From CAZWRV01 sp964636325 (GTDB lineage: Bacteria; Verrucomicrobiota; Lentisphaeria; Victivallales; GWF2-50-93), in NCBI GenBank assembly GCA_964636325.1, contig CAZWRV010000077.1, positions 1 to 31,395 on the forward strand: a stretch of 31,395 bases of DNA, in the 5' to 3' direction. This document shows, piece after piece, positions 21,912-31,377 of this stretch; position 1 is the first letter of the stretch; every line of letters begins with the position of its first letter. The notes beneath the pieces were generated by a model that saw nothing but the letters and a program-made list of their open reading frames with translations, did not search any database and was not told the origin of the DNA. A program made the position numbers and the translations under genes.

Positions 21912-24900
21912 GGTGTTTCTCCTTGCTTTACAATCAGTTCCGAGATATCGACAATCAGCTTGTCCGAAAGGGTGTTCGAGCCGCGTATGCCGAATCCCGT
22001 CCCGGAGGAAGGAGTCCCCTGGAATACGGTCGGAGCACCTCCATCCAAGGAGACCTTCGTCTCTTCGCCGTTAAACATAATTGAGATATCATGCCATGCG
22101 CCGTCGAAAGTTCCCGGCGCGGCGGTTGCAGGATTGTCCCTCCTGCCGTCCTTGGCAACTACGCACCGTGCAATCTCCAGCGTCTTCTTTCCGGGATCGG
22201 CGGTTATCTCCATGAACTGGCCGTCCTGGAGCAGCGTGTGGCTGAGGCCGTGCTTGCTGAACTGCGGAACGGAAGCCCGTGTGACGATTGAGAACAATGG
22301 AGTCTTGGCGCTCAGCTCCGGTGCGGAGATCCTGAACTTGATCTTCATCTCGGAGTTCATCCAGGCCTCCGTGCCGTTCCAGATTTCGATTCGGGCGGGC
22401 CCCTGCCATGGCGCCTCGTTTTTGGCGATCCTCAGATATTTGTCTGCGCCCTCCCCGTCCACCTTCAGGAACGGCGCGATATAGCTCCAGCGCAGGCTCG
22501 GGCCGTCTTCGAAACCGTCGCGGAAGATAATCCCCGGCCCTTCTTTCCCGGCTCCGGCCGAGATCATCTTGAAGTCGTAAGGCAGATCGAGCGCTATCTC
22601 ATTCCCCTGCTTGTTCACATCGCCGTAGGACTTGCCCGACTCCATGTCCTGCATGATCCCGGCCGGTTCGAACCCGATCACTTCCGGATTGAACGAGACA
22701 GTCACTTTGCCGGGGTTCCGCGACCAGGCCTGCAGGATGAGAAGAATGCGTTTGTCGCGGGGGCGCGCCAGCAGGAGCCATTTGACATCGCCCCTGTCCG
22801 TCTTCAGGGCCGGAACGTCGGCCCAATAGTTGTGGACGTTCACGTCCGGGGAATCATATCCGAACCCCATTAGCGCCTTGTTGAGCATGGCGGAGCTAAG
22901 CATCCAGTTCGCCGGCCCCGGCAGCTCGTGGACCTTCTGCATGCCCCACTCGCGCTTGATGGAATACGCAGACGATCCGGGCGAGTCCGGCCTGTCCATC
23001 TCGTTCCTTGGAACAGCGTTCGGATCAAGACCGAAGTCATTGAAGTTGAAGAGGCCATGGCACAGGCATGCGTAGTTGCCGGCCTGCCTGCCAAGGCTTT
23101 GGGCCTGAAGCAGATCGGTATGGAAAGGCTCCTTCGGATCCTGTATCTCCGGGAAACAGCCCGCATACGCCGCGGCGCTCCATTCCATGTCGAAGGAAGT
23201 CGTGCACCAGGAGAGTATCGGCAGGAGATTTGTGTTGGTCATGTGCTGGAGGAAGAGCAGCTTCTCCCCGCGCTCCTTCTGCCATTTGTGCATCAGGTTC
23301 CATGTCCTCCTGGAGTATTCCCGCTGGTTCCAGAGCGTCAGCGCAGGCTGTGTCTGGCCGTCCTCGGCGACATACGCTCCCGAGGTGAGGGGATTGGTGG
23401 CGGTGGTGAGATAGGAATTGTCCCAGTATATCCCCACGCCCCGCTTCAGCCATTCGTTCGTGTAGTATGCGCCATAGTTCCTGTAGCTGTTGACGAAGTT
23501 GGATCGGTAGCCTGGGTTGGCCTGGTTCCCCTGGCGGAACACTTCAAGGCCGGGCCAGCTTCTGCGGCACGGGAGAATATCCCTGCTCCACTCGTCCTTA
23601 TAGACATGCCATTCCTTCCGGTCCGTAGGAGCGGCCATCTCCTCGAAATAAACGAGGACGGGCCGTTCCTTCCTGCCTGCGAAATGCGCGACGGACTGGA
23701 GCCAAGGGTTCGTTCCGTATACCGGGGGAACGTTGTGCTCCTCCTGGAAATTCTTGAACCATGCGGAGTTGTCAGTTCCGTTGAGCTGCGAGTCGATCAG
23801 CTTGTCAACGACCTCCCAGCGGTCCTCGAACGGGAATTTGTGGGCGCAGCTGAGCCCGCCCCACGGATGAACGGCAAGCCCCCCTCCCCTCGCGCCGGTC
23901 CTCCAGTCAGCCGGCAGAGGCTTGGCGGGCGAAGCCTGGAGGCCGAATATGATTTCCCTCGGCTCGGATATGATTGAAGGGATGTTTACCAGATTGACCC
24001 TGATGACGACCGCCCCTCCTTCGCGGACGATTTCCTGCAACGGCTTGTCGCTGAGGTTCTTCTCCGTGAGCCAGCCCTTGTCGTTTTCCGCGAACCAGGC
24101 GATTCCTCGTTCGATGCCGCCGACCCACACGTAGCCCGCGAAAGCGTTGCGCCATGGATCCTTCCGCTTCGACTTCCAGACGACGCCTTCGCCCTGCGGA
24201 ATCTTCCCGGAATAGTTGCGGCGCAGGCTGCCGGTGTCCTCGTGCATGAGCGGCGCTTCCGATGCCTTGACGGGGATTTCAAGCCACAGCCGTTTGATCT
24301 TCAACTGCTCCCTGCCGGGCGAAAGGCGCATCCAGACCTTCATCATCCCGTCCATTTCGGTCTCCGAGTAGGCGGTGATCTTGACCGCCGCGTTTTCAAG
24401 CGCCGCCTTATATGCGACGAGATATGGCTCCTCTCCGTCAATGCCGCTTTCCTTGAACTCCCATTCCAGCTCCCTGCCCTCCTCCGTCTCGCACCTTATC
24501 TTCACCGGCGACGCAAGAAGCTCCCGCCCCTGCGAAACAACCGAGTCCCAGAGCCCGAACCCGTTCATGACATATTTGCGCAGGACGGGCATCACGGAGT
24601 TCCCCTCCACCTTGAGAGCCTCGAACGGAGGGAAGATTTCATCGGTGACGCCAAGCTCGTTTCCTTCCCAGGCGAACTTCTCCGCCTCGAAGGTCACCGG
24701 CTCGCTGCGCAGCTCCTTGCCTCCGACGCTGACGACGGCTGCGAACTTGTATGTCCCGCCGGCAAGCGGAGGGACTTCCAGCTTTTCCATCTTGTCGGAG
24801 AACGGGCGTTCGACCTTAAGGACCTCCTTCCCATTACCGTCCATGAGCGAAAGCTGCACGGTCTCGATCCTCCCCACGTCGCCGAGCGCGGAGAGACGAT

Positions 24901-26479
24901 ACCATACCGTGTTGAAGCTGGGCAGGCGCCAGGCGGAGAGCGAAATCGGCGCCGCGGGCCCGGACTTTGCCATCTTCGAAGGATCGACGTAGCTCCAATA
25001 GCGGTTGGCCACCTCCTCAGAGCTGAGATTCCTTTCATAGAAGGCGAGTTCGTCAATGTCGCCGAACGGACGGTCCTTGGCCGGATTGAAGAGCATCTCG
25101 TTCAAGACCCCCTCGGCAAGGCCGTTGCCGCCCGACGCGGCCAGCTTTCCGTCTATGAACATGTTGATCGCCGAGCTGTCCCATGTGAACGCGATGTGGA
25201 ACCAGCGCCCCGGATGGAACTCAGTGTTCAGGGCGTCGCAGTGCATCTGCAGCTTCTTCTCCTTGTCGTGGAAGAAGAACGACAGCGCCTTAGGAGAATT
25301 CACAGTGTTGAAGAGATAAGCGGACAGCCCCGATCCGGCCAGCAGCGTAAGGTTCTTGTCGGACATGTTGTTCATGCCGCGGGGGCGGATCCAGAAATCC
25401 ATCGAGCCGCTTTTCCAGTCGGCAAGCCTGAAGCCGCCTATCTTCAGCGGGCCGTTGGCCGCCTTTCCCTTGACGCCCGAGACATAATCTCCGCCGAATT
25501 CGACCTTGAAGCGCTCGGTGATCGCCGGATCGCGCGCCTGCATCTCGGACGACGCCACGGGTTTGGCCGTGCCTTCGAAGGGGAACGTCAGGAGCGGCTG
25601 GCTGTCGCGGTCGAGGACGTTGTCCAGCGGCGGCATGCCGTCCTTTGCGATCCTCGCAATCCACGGCATGGGGTCCAGCGGCCAGAACCGCTGGATGCGC
25701 CCGTGTATCCTCACTTCGTCGATTTTTCCGACGAAGCCGCCGCCGTCGGGGCTGCCTCCTACGAAGAGTTCCGAACATGCCTTCTCCGGGTCGCCGCCCG
25801 CCCCTGAGCCGTTGCCCCTAAACACCTCGTTGCCATTGACATACAAGGTGTCGTTATTGACGGAGAGGTGCCCGCTGCAGCTTATCCCCGCGACATGCGT
25901 CCATTCGCTCAAAGGAACCACGCCGGGCTTGCTTCTGCAGTTCGAGGCGGCCTTGTTGAAGCTGTTCATCCCCATGCACAATGCGCCCTCGGAATCTATG
26001 CCGAGCATAAAGCCGCTCGACTGCCCCTTGTTATTCTGCTTCAGCAGGATTATCGAAGTCCCCTTCTCCGGGTATTTCCCCACATACACCCAGGCCTCCA
26101 GCGATAGCGCGCCCGCCACCGGATGATCCCACATCGAGACGGGATTCATCTGCTGCATCGGGATAGAAAGGAACCCTGTGCCGTCGAACTGCGCGCAGGA
26201 GGAGAACTTCCCTTCGGCGGACGGCTTGACCCCTCCGGATGGATTTCCGGCTCCGGAGACCTTGCCCTCGGCCGCCTTCAGGTCCGGATCGTCGAAATGG
26301 ACGAGGACGTATGTGTTGGCGTCGGCCTCGTAAGGCTTCCAGAACGCTACGTCCGTGGCGGTGCACCATTCGGGCCACTTGCTCCGGTCGGCCAGGGCGA
26401 CGGAAACAAAGGCCGTTGAGATCATGAGGAATACGAGCGGACCCGCGGAGATTTTTCCCGGACGACGATTGATTCTCAT
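21908..26479 (-). CDS. 1523-aa secreted glycoside-hydrolase-like protein (DUF6067 type) with LamG domains
   Basis: I chose the ATG at 26479 because AAGGAGG lies 8 nt upstream and a Sec signal peptide follows (cleavage after SVALA); a GTG 30 nt earlier would place an unsuitable leader before it. Approximate layout: LamG 1 (57-263), LamG 2 (297-497), beta-rich domain (505-880), TIM-barrel-like catalytic domain (890-1310), and a C-terminal LamG-like domain (1330-1520). In the barrel, GIYWDN (about 1014) and FDMEW (about 1095) offer candidate catalytic acids. The 1091-aa neighbour has GVYWDN and YDWEW at the equivalent places and shares GEGVxW, WFAENDxGW and FGLxAxPxKP. DUF6067 is related to the N-terminal region of GH123-type enzymes. 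Substrate and activity are not shown. The three concanavalin-like domains suggest tight glycan binding outside the cytoplasm. Confidence 0.8.
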   Translation of the reverse strand: MRINRRPGKISAGPLVFLMISTAFVSVALADRSKWPEWCTATDVAFWKPYEADANTYVLVHFDDPDLKAAEGKVSGAGNPSGGVKPSAEGKFSSCAQFDGTGFLSIPMQQMNPVSMWDHPVAGALSLEAWVYVGKYPEKGTSIILLKQNNKGQSSGFMLGIDSEGALCMGMNSFNKAASNCRSKPGVVPLSEWTHVAGISCSGHLSVNNDTLYVNGNEVFRGNGSGAGGDPEKACSELFVGGSPDGGGFVGKIDEVRIHGRIQRFWPLDPMPWIARIAKDGMPPLDNVLDRDSQPLLTFPFEGTAKPVASSEMQARDPAITERFKVEFGGDYVSGVKGKAANGPLKIGGFRLADWKSGSMDFWIRPRGMNNMSDKNLTLLAGSGLSAYLFNTVNSPKALSFFFHDKEKKLQMHCDALNTEFHPGRWFHIAFTWDSSAINMFIDGKLAASGGNGLAEGVLNEMLFNPAKDRPFGDIDELAFYERNLSSEEVANRYWSYVDPSKMAKSGPAAPISLSAWRLPSFNTVWYRLSALGDVGRIETVQLSLMDGNGKEVLKVERPFSDKMEKLEVPPLAGGTYKFAAVVSVGGKELRSEPVTFEAEKFAWEGNELGVTDEIFPPFEALKVEGNSVMPVLRKYVMNGFGLWDSVVSQGRELLASPVKIRCETEEGRELEWEFKESGIDGEEPYLVAYKAALENAAVKITAYSETEMDGMMKVWMRLSPGREQLKIKRLWLEIPVKASEAPLMHEDTGSLRRNYSGKIPQGEGVVWKSKRKDPWRNAFAGYVWVGGIERGIAWFAENDKGWLTEKNLSDKPLQEIVREGGAVVIRVNLVNIPSIISEPREIIFGLQASPAKPLPADWRTGARGGGLAVHPWGGLSCAHKFPFEDRWEVVDKLIDSQLNGTDNSAWFKNFQEEHNVPPVYGTNPWLQSVAHFAGRKERPVLVYFEEMAAPTDRKEWHVYKDEWSRDILPCRRSWPGLEVFRQGNQANPGYRSNFVNSYRNYGAYYTNEWLKRGVGIYWDNSYLTTATNPLTSGAYVAEDGQTQPALTLWNQREYSRRTWNLMHKWQKERGEKLLFLQHMTNTNLLPILSWCTTSFDMEWSAAAYAGCFPEIQDPKEPFHTDLLQAQSLGRQAGNYACLCHGLFNFNDFGLDPNAVPRNEMDRPDSPGSSAYSIKREWGMQKVHELPGPANWMLSSAMLNKALMGFGYDSPDVNVHNYWADVPALKTDRGDVKWLLLARPRDKRILLILQAWSRNPGKVTVSFNPEVIGFEPAGIMQDMESGKSYGDVNKQGNEIALDLPYDFKMISAGAGKEGPGIIFRDGFEDGPSLRWSYIAPFLKVDGEGADKYLRIAKNEAPWQGPARIEIWNGTEAWMNSEMKIKFRISAPELSAKTPLFSIVTRASVPQFSKHGLSHTLLQDGQFMEITADPGKKTLEIARCVVAKDGRRDNPATAAPGTFDGAWHDISIMFNGEETKVSLDGGAPTVFQGTPSSGTGFGIRGSNTLSDKLIVDISELIVKQGETP

Positions 26480-26501
26480 GGAGCATCCTCCTTTTGCCAT
26501 G

Positions 26502-29500
26502 TCATTCACTTATTTTCATACCAATCACTTCATGTTTTGCGACCTTGAGCCGGAGCTTGCCTGAACTCATCGGCAGCGTTTCTCCGGTCTCGTAGTTGAC
26601 GGCCTTGATGTCGCCGGGGAGCCCGAGCGTCTCATGATCGATCGCGATCACCGCATCCTCGTCTTTTTCGGAATAGGAACAAACAACAACCCATGTTTCA
26701 GTTCCTGGAATGCAATAGACGATCGTCGGCAGATCGGGATTGTCCGCCTTGACGGGGGACTTCCCCTCGTCCCAGTAGCGCCAGACCTTGAGCTGCGAAT
26801 TTCGCAGAACTGGAATCAGCGGATCCCGCAGCGTCTTCCAGGCCTGTCCGGAGCCGTCGGACTCGAGCTCGTGCAGGAGCGTGACGCCCACGAACGTCCT
26901 CTGTACCCGTTCGCTGTCCGCCTCGGAGCCGTGGTCGTGCAAGGGGACAGGGATCACCCCGGCGAGCTCGCCGTTGGAGACGAGCTGGAGGTATTCCCTC
27001 GAGTGCCTGTATTGGACGTCGCCGGCGGAGTATTTCCATTCCCAGTCGTACTGGACGGTCGCGAACGAATGCATCGGGAGGATGTTCGTCGAAGTCATGT
27101 GCGGCATCGTTATTGGAAGCATTCCGAGCTCGTTCATCATTACGAAGGTGCGCTTGCACAGCTCCCTGAGCCCCCAGATTCCGGCCGCGGGGACAATCTC
27201 CCCGTCCTTGGCATACGCATCGGTCATGGCAGTGTTGCATGACGGCGCGATATACCAGTTGTCCCAGTAGACTCCCATGTTGCGTCCGTATTCGAACGAC
27301 TTCGCATACCAGTGGAGCGCGAAGTCTATGTATGATTCCGACGGGACGATCTTGATCTCCCAGGGGAGGGCCTGGAAATCATGCCCGGAGAAGTCGTCGA
27401 GGCGCCATTCGTCAAGGAAGGTGGCATATTCCTCCTCGAGCGCTGTGACCGCCCTGTTGTAGTAGAATATCTGGGTCATGCCGCGCCTTGCGCCGCCGAC
27501 GTTGCGGTTGACGTGCATGACCCAGGTGTCCTGCCTTTCAAACGGCTCGAAATATTTCATCCCGCGGGAGATGCATTCATCAATTTCCTTGCGCGGAATC
27601 TCCTCCGTGTTAGCCCTGGCTATCATCCTCCAGAAGTAGGGGTCTTTTCCGGCGGGATATACGTTGCCGCATATGCCCGGCCCTGAAAGCCAGTTGATTG
27701 ACGTGCCCAGGAGAGTGCATTTCCTCGTCCACCAGAAGTCGCGCCATCCGGGCAGGCGCGGCTTCACCGGAGCGGCAAGGAGGCCGAAAGTAATTTTCCT
27801 CGGAGCGTCAATAACGAGCGGGCTGTTTACCAGATGGACAATCACCGTGAGCCGACCGCCGCGGCGCTGCAGCTCTACTGCGGGCGTGCCGCTCTTCCAG
27901 TTCCAGCCGCGGTCGTTTTCCGCGAACCAGCAGAGGCCGCGATGCGGCGTGCCCAGGAAGATATATGAGCAGAATCCCCTCGGCATTTCCCCGGTGATCA
28001 GACGGCATGAATCCCATATGACGCCCTCGCCATCGGGGAGACGTTCGCTGATCGGCCCCTTGCGTATGCCGTCGGCCATCGCATGGATCATCGGCGCCGC
28101 CGAGTCCTTCAAAGGGATGATCAGGTCAAGCGCCTCGACTTTCCTTCGGACGGAATTCCCCAGGACAAGTTCGTATTTCAGCGTACCATCATAATCCCAT
28201 GTGCCTGTTGATAAGGCGCTTAAGGATCCAACTGAAAACCGGCCCGCGCACACTGCTTCCGCAGGGGAGACGGATTTGAAGGAGAAGTCTCCGGACTCTG
28301 CCGAGACATTCTCCCCGTCGATAAGAGCCCTGAACGTGCATTCGCCGTCGAGCAGATTTCCTCCTGCCGCCTTTATCTGCTCGGGAAGTCCGAGGCCGTT
28401 CAGCATATGCTCGCGGAGGACTGTCTTGACGGTCATGCCTTCGACCTCGATGTCTGTGAACGGGGGATAGACTTTCCTGCTGCGGCCCATGCTGTTGCGC
28501 TCCCACGGGTAACGCTTCCTGACGAATGTCTTTATCAATTCGCCGGCGGGAAGATTTTTCCCGGAGGCGGTCAAGGCGATCTCATAAGTTCCGTCGAGCT
28601 CCGGCAGTTCGACAGTCCGCTCGATTTCCTTGGACTGGATACTCGCGAGATTCTCGAAGGCGATTTCAGCGACGACGTCTTCTGTCCATTGCATCCTGAC
28701 GACGATTTTTGCGCTCTGAATGACGGCATCATTGCCCAGTTCCGTCCAGAAGAGCCTGATTCGCAGCTTTCTGGTATATGGATAATGGGCGAACTGGAAG
28801 TCCACTGGGGCGAAACCGCTCTCCATGGCATCCCAGCGTTTCTTTCTGGGCCTGCCCCAGGCCATATCCCTATCGAATACAACGAGTCTGGAGTCTTTTT
28901 GCACGACAGATCCGGAAAGGACGAAGGAATCGCTGTTCTTCTCGTCATGCTCGAACAGGAATTCGGCGTGCGTGCCCGGTTCCAAGTGAAATTCACGCAA
29001 AGCATCCGTTTCCGGCATGCTGTTACGCTCCAGGCGGACTTTTGCAGCGATGTCAACCGGGCTGCAGCCTAAGTTCTCCAGGCTGAGTCTGTGCCTGATT
29101 TCCCTTGTGAACGGATCCCCGAGCCAGGACTGCCTGACGGCGACTGCCTGCTCCCGGCCGAATGTGAAGCGGGTGTCGCTTCCGTTGAAGACGCCCGGCG
29201 CGGAACACTGAACCCAGGGGTTCTTCCAGTTGCGGCACACTGAAATCCCCCATGCGCCGTCGTCCGTCTTCCGTCCCGGAGCGACCGATTCGACAGGTAT
29301 CCTGGCCTCCACGATCCATTTTTTGTCTGTGAATCCGTTAGCCAATTTGATCTTCCCGTCCCATCCGGGGATGTCCTTGCCGGCTCCCCTCGTGTGGATC
29401 TGATAGCAGCCCTTCCCCAGGCTGTTGAAGAGGAACTGGAAGCGGCGTCCGTCGGAAGCCTGTGGCTCCGGATCGATCCATATTTCGAAGGAGTCGTCGT

Positions 29501-29777
29501 GGACGACCTTCGCGGAATCCTTGCCGACTTCCGCGACGAGCTGCTCCTTTCCGCCGGGCGGGAGTTCGCTCTCTACGGCGACGTAGAAGTCCGTCTCCGT
29601 CGCGCCGACGTATGCCGTCGCACCCCTCTCTTCGAGCTTTCCGTGGATGTCGCTCATGGAGTCAAACACGAACGCCCTGGCCCATTCGCCGGGGGAAAGC
29701 ACGCCGTCGAGGACCGGTGCCTTGTCCATCGGCGGGATACGGAACCCATACGTCTTGCTCTTTTCAGGATTGCTCAT
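26502..29777 (-). CDS. 1091-aa glycoside-hydrolase-like protein (DUF6067 type) with N-terminal CBM9/DOMON-like domain
   Basis: The likely start is the ATG at 29777, which overlaps the stop of the upstream gene as ATGA; the open frame extends 42 codons further upstream but that stretch lies inside the neighbour and looks non-coding. There is no signal peptide, unlike the two adjacent hydrolase-operon proteins. Layout: CBM9/DOMON-like domain (about 10-215) with DGVLSPGEWARA and DDSFEIWIDP; beta-rich domains (215-740); TIM-barrel-like domain (740-1010) with GVYWDNWY (about 834) and YDWEW (about 909) as candidate catalytic positions; and a beta C-terminal domain. It is a paralogue of the next gene (21908-26479), sharing about the last 850 residues at moderate similarity. 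Only a weak GGCGG ribosome site is visible, so it may depend on coupling to the upstream gene. Confidence 0.8.
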   Translation of the reverse strand: MSNPEKSKTYGFRIPPMDKAPVLDGVLSPGEWARAFVFDSMSDIHGKLEERGATAYVGATETDFYVAVESELPPGGKEQLVAEVGKDSAKVVHDDSFEIWIDPEPQASDGRRFQFLFNSLGKGCYQIHTRGAGKDIPGWDGKIKLANGFTDKKWIVEARIPVESVAPGRKTDDGAWGISVCRNWKNPWVQCSAPGVFNGSDTRFTFGREQAVAVRQSWLGDPFTREIRHRLSLENLGCSPVDIAAKVRLERNSMPETDALREFHLEPGTHAEFLFEHDEKNSDSFVLSGSVVQKDSRLVVFDRDMAWGRPRKKRWDAMESGFAPVDFQFAHYPYTRKLRIRLFWTELGNDAVIQSAKIVVRMQWTEDVVAEIAFENLASIQSKEIERTVELPELDGTYEIALTASGKNLPAGELIKTFVRKRYPWERNSMGRSRKVYPPFTDIEVEGMTVKTVLREHMLNGLGLPEQIKAAGGNLLDGECTFRALIDGENVSAESGDFSFKSVSPAEAVCAGRFSVGSLSALSTGTWDYDGTLKYELVLGNSVRRKVEALDLIIPLKDSAAPMIHAMADGIRKGPISERLPDGEGVIWDSCRLITGEMPRGFCSYIFLGTPHRGLCWFAENDRGWNWKSGTPAVELQRRGGRLTVIVHLVNSPLVIDAPRKITFGLLAAPVKPRLPGWRDFWWTRKCTLLGTSINWLSGPGICGNVYPAGKDPYFWRMIARANTEEIPRKEIDECISRGMKYFEPFERQDTWVMHVNRNVGGARRGMTQIFYYNRAVTALEEEYATFLDEWRLDDFSGHDFQALPWEIKIVPSESYIDFALHWYAKSFEYGRNMGVYWDNWYIAPSCNTAMTDAYAKDGEIVPAAGIWGLRELCKRTFVMMNELGMLPITMPHMTSTNILPMHSFATVQYDWEWKYSAGDVQYRHSREYLQLVSNGELAGVIPVPLHDHGSEADSERVQRTFVGVTLLHELESDGSGQAWKTLRDPLIPVLRNSQLKVWRYWDEGKSPVKADNPDLPTIVYCIPGTETWVVVCSYSEKDEDAVIAIDHETLGLPGDIKAVNYETGETLPMSSGKLRLKVAKHEVIGMKISE

Positions 29778-31189
29778 TTTGTTTCCGCCCCCGCTATTCC
29801 ACCCTCGACCTCGATCGGCGGCATATTTGGAGGGAGAGGCCCGTCGTATTGCTTCATGAGGGAATGCGCGTCGAGGCCGCTGTCCTTCCTGTATTCGTCC
29901 CACTGCTCCGGCTTGTATGTCTTTCCGAAGAATATTACCGGGGCAGGAGTGAGGAAGTTGGATTCAAAAAGCATCTTAGGCCTTTCGCCATCCTTCGGGC
30001 CGTGCCATGAGTAGTTCGTCTTGTTGGCGACGAATGCGCAGTTCCTGACTTCGATTCGATTCTGGGGTGTGAGGCTCCAACCCGCAATTCCGTCCTTGGC
30101 GTTGAATACCGTGCAGGCTGTCATTTCGAGATTTCCGCCGCCGACGGCTATCCCCTGGAATTCCGCGTCCTTCGAGATGAACAGGCAGTTCCTCAGTTTG
30201 ACCTTCGCGTCTTTGTTTACCGAAAGAGCCTTGCCCGTGTTGTTCCTGATCACGCAGTCCTCCATCTCGAACTCGCCGCTGTGGAATTCGACGCCGCCGC
30301 GGAAGACGTCGTCCTCGATGACGCATCCGAGATATTTCGTCCTGCATTCAGGATAGACGTCGACGACGCCGCAGCCGGCGTTGTTGTCGAAGCGCGAGTT
30401 GATGACGGTGACTTCTGCTCCGTGGTGGCTCATCCCCTGGTCCATGTTGAAGCAGCCCCTGACGTTCTCGAATACAATCCCCTTCGCGCGCGTGGTCGCG
30501 AATCCGTCGCCTCCCGAATACATGCTGACCAGGTTGCGGACCGTCACGTAGCTTCTGCTCACATGGACGTTTGTGGCGCTGTCGACGCTTTCGACCTTCA
30601 CGTCGTCGGGGGTCTTCCCATCGGGGAGCCTGATATACAATGTGTTATGAAGCTCGTTCCGCATTTCCCCCTGTTTTTTCGGATAGTCCTTGTAGAGGAA
30701 GTATGTGAGAGGTTCAAGCGCCTCCCTGTTCTTGCGGAATTCGGCGGGCTTGCCGTCCAAGAAGACTATAGGGAATCCGCTCCAGTGCCCCTGCTGGTCC
30801 ATCACCCATGCGTTGTTCCTGAGCGGACGGCTGAAAACTCCGCCGCCCTCGGACTTCCACTTGTCGGCCCTCTGATGAAGGAGCATCGAGAGGACCGAGC
30901 CGTGCCCGTCTATCACAGTAGGCTTCTCGGCGGTTCCGGCCCAGTTCCCGTCCGGATGGCTGTCGATCGTCTCCTGATATGGAAAATCCTTGTTCGGAAC
31001 CAGATGCAACGTGTCGCCGCCTTTCAGGGACTTCAGCCCCCTGGCGATGCTCTTGAAAGGCTTCGCCTGGGATCCGTCTCCTGCCGTGTCGTCCCCCTTC
31101 GCATTGTCCACATGCCATTCCGCGGCCTGCATGGAGCAGGCGCAGCACAGCGCCGCCATCAATCCGGTCAATCGCAAATGCTTCATCAT
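29774..31189 (-). CDS. 471-aa secreted right-handed beta-helix protein (DUF1565-like)
   Basis: The chosen ATG at 31189 has AGGAGG 10 nt upstream and starts a Sec signal peptide (MMKHLRLTGLMAALCCACSMQA); the open frame extends 14 codons upstream without a ribosome site. The mature N-terminus EWHVDNAKGDDTAGDGSQAKPFKSI is split here as WHVDNAKGDD and GSQAKPFKSI, the DUF1565-type opening of parallel beta-helix proteins. Residues about 200-400 form short repeats such as VENVRG, VINSRF, MEDCVIRNNTGKA and LRNCLFI, typical helix coils. Polysaccharide lyases and glycan-processing proteins use this fold, and its place at the head of the hydrolase operon supports a role in glycan binding or cleavage. 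No lyase catalytic residues can be assigned with confidence. Confidence 0.85.
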   Translation of the reverse strand: MMKHLRLTGLMAALCCACSMQAAEWHVDNAKGDDTAGDGSQAKPFKSIARGLKSLKGGDTLHLVPNKDFPYQETIDSHPDGNWAGTAEKPTVIDGHGSVLSMLLHQRADKWKSEGGGVFSRPLRNNAWVMDQQGHWSGFPIVFLDGKPAEFRKNREALEPLTYFLYKDYPKKQGEMRNELHNTLYIRLPDGKTPDDVKVESVDSATNVHVSRSYVTVRNLVSMYSGGDGFATTRAKGIVFENVRGCFNMDQGMSHHGAEVTVINSRFDNNAGCGVVDVYPECRTKYLGCVIEDDVFRGGVEFHSGEFEMEDCVIRNNTGKALSVNKDAKVKLRNCLFISKDAEFQGIAVGGGNLEMTACTVFNAKDGIAGWSLTPQNRIEVRNCAFVANKTNYSWHGPKDGERPKMLFESNFLTPAPVIFFGKTYKPEQWDEYRKDSGLDAHSLMKQYDGPLPPNMPPIEVEGGIAGAETK

Positions 31190-31200
31190 CCTTCTTAATC

Positions 31201-31363
31201 CTCCTCTGAAACTCGCCCATCTTTGTCGCAAACTTTGTCGTTATCTTTGTCGTCTTCCGGAGGGTTGAGCCAAGCTCAACCGCGGCTCAGCACGGCTTCG
31301 CCCTCCATCGAGTTTCTGTTCGACAGAACTGCGAATCTCCCAGATGGTCACTCCTCTGAAACT
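31201..31363. repeat. 13-bp direct repeats 150 bp apart bracketing hairpins
   Basis: CTCCTCTGAAACT occurs at 31201-31213 and again at 31351-31363. The copy near 31201 includes the Shine-Dalgarno of the beta-helix gene (AGAGGAG on the minus strand). Between the copies, GGTTGAGC-CAA-GCTCAACC (31263-31281) is a perfect stem-loop nested inside GGAGGG/CCCTCC arms (31259-31264 and 31301-31306). No gene is seen in the stretch 31190-31395. Confidence 0.6.
31217..31252. repeat. Three 12-bp tandem repeats upstream of the beta-helix gene
   Basis: The plus strand reads CCATCTTTGTCG, CAAACTTTGTCG and TTATCTTTGTCG back to back, an exact 12-bp spacing with an invariant CTTTGTCG core. They lie 28-63 bp upstream of the ATG at 31189. 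The arrangement could be a multi-site regulator target or a spacing artefact of a simple repeat. Confidence 0.7.
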
Positions 31364-31377
31364 TCCCCTGAAGTAAC

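Noticed and set aside
22928..25807. Long plus-strand open frames (349 and 521 codons) opposite the 1523-aa hydrolase gene
   Set aside because: They lie fully antisense to a well-supported gene with clear domains, have compositions dominated by Arg, Pro and Leu, and no recognisable motif; they are expected in GC-rich coding DNA.
29778..29903. Upstream extension of the 1091-aa protein by 42 codons
   Set aside because: The stretch overlaps the end of the beta-helix gene, is rich in Arg and Gly, and has no signal peptide; the ATGA overlap start is more plausible.
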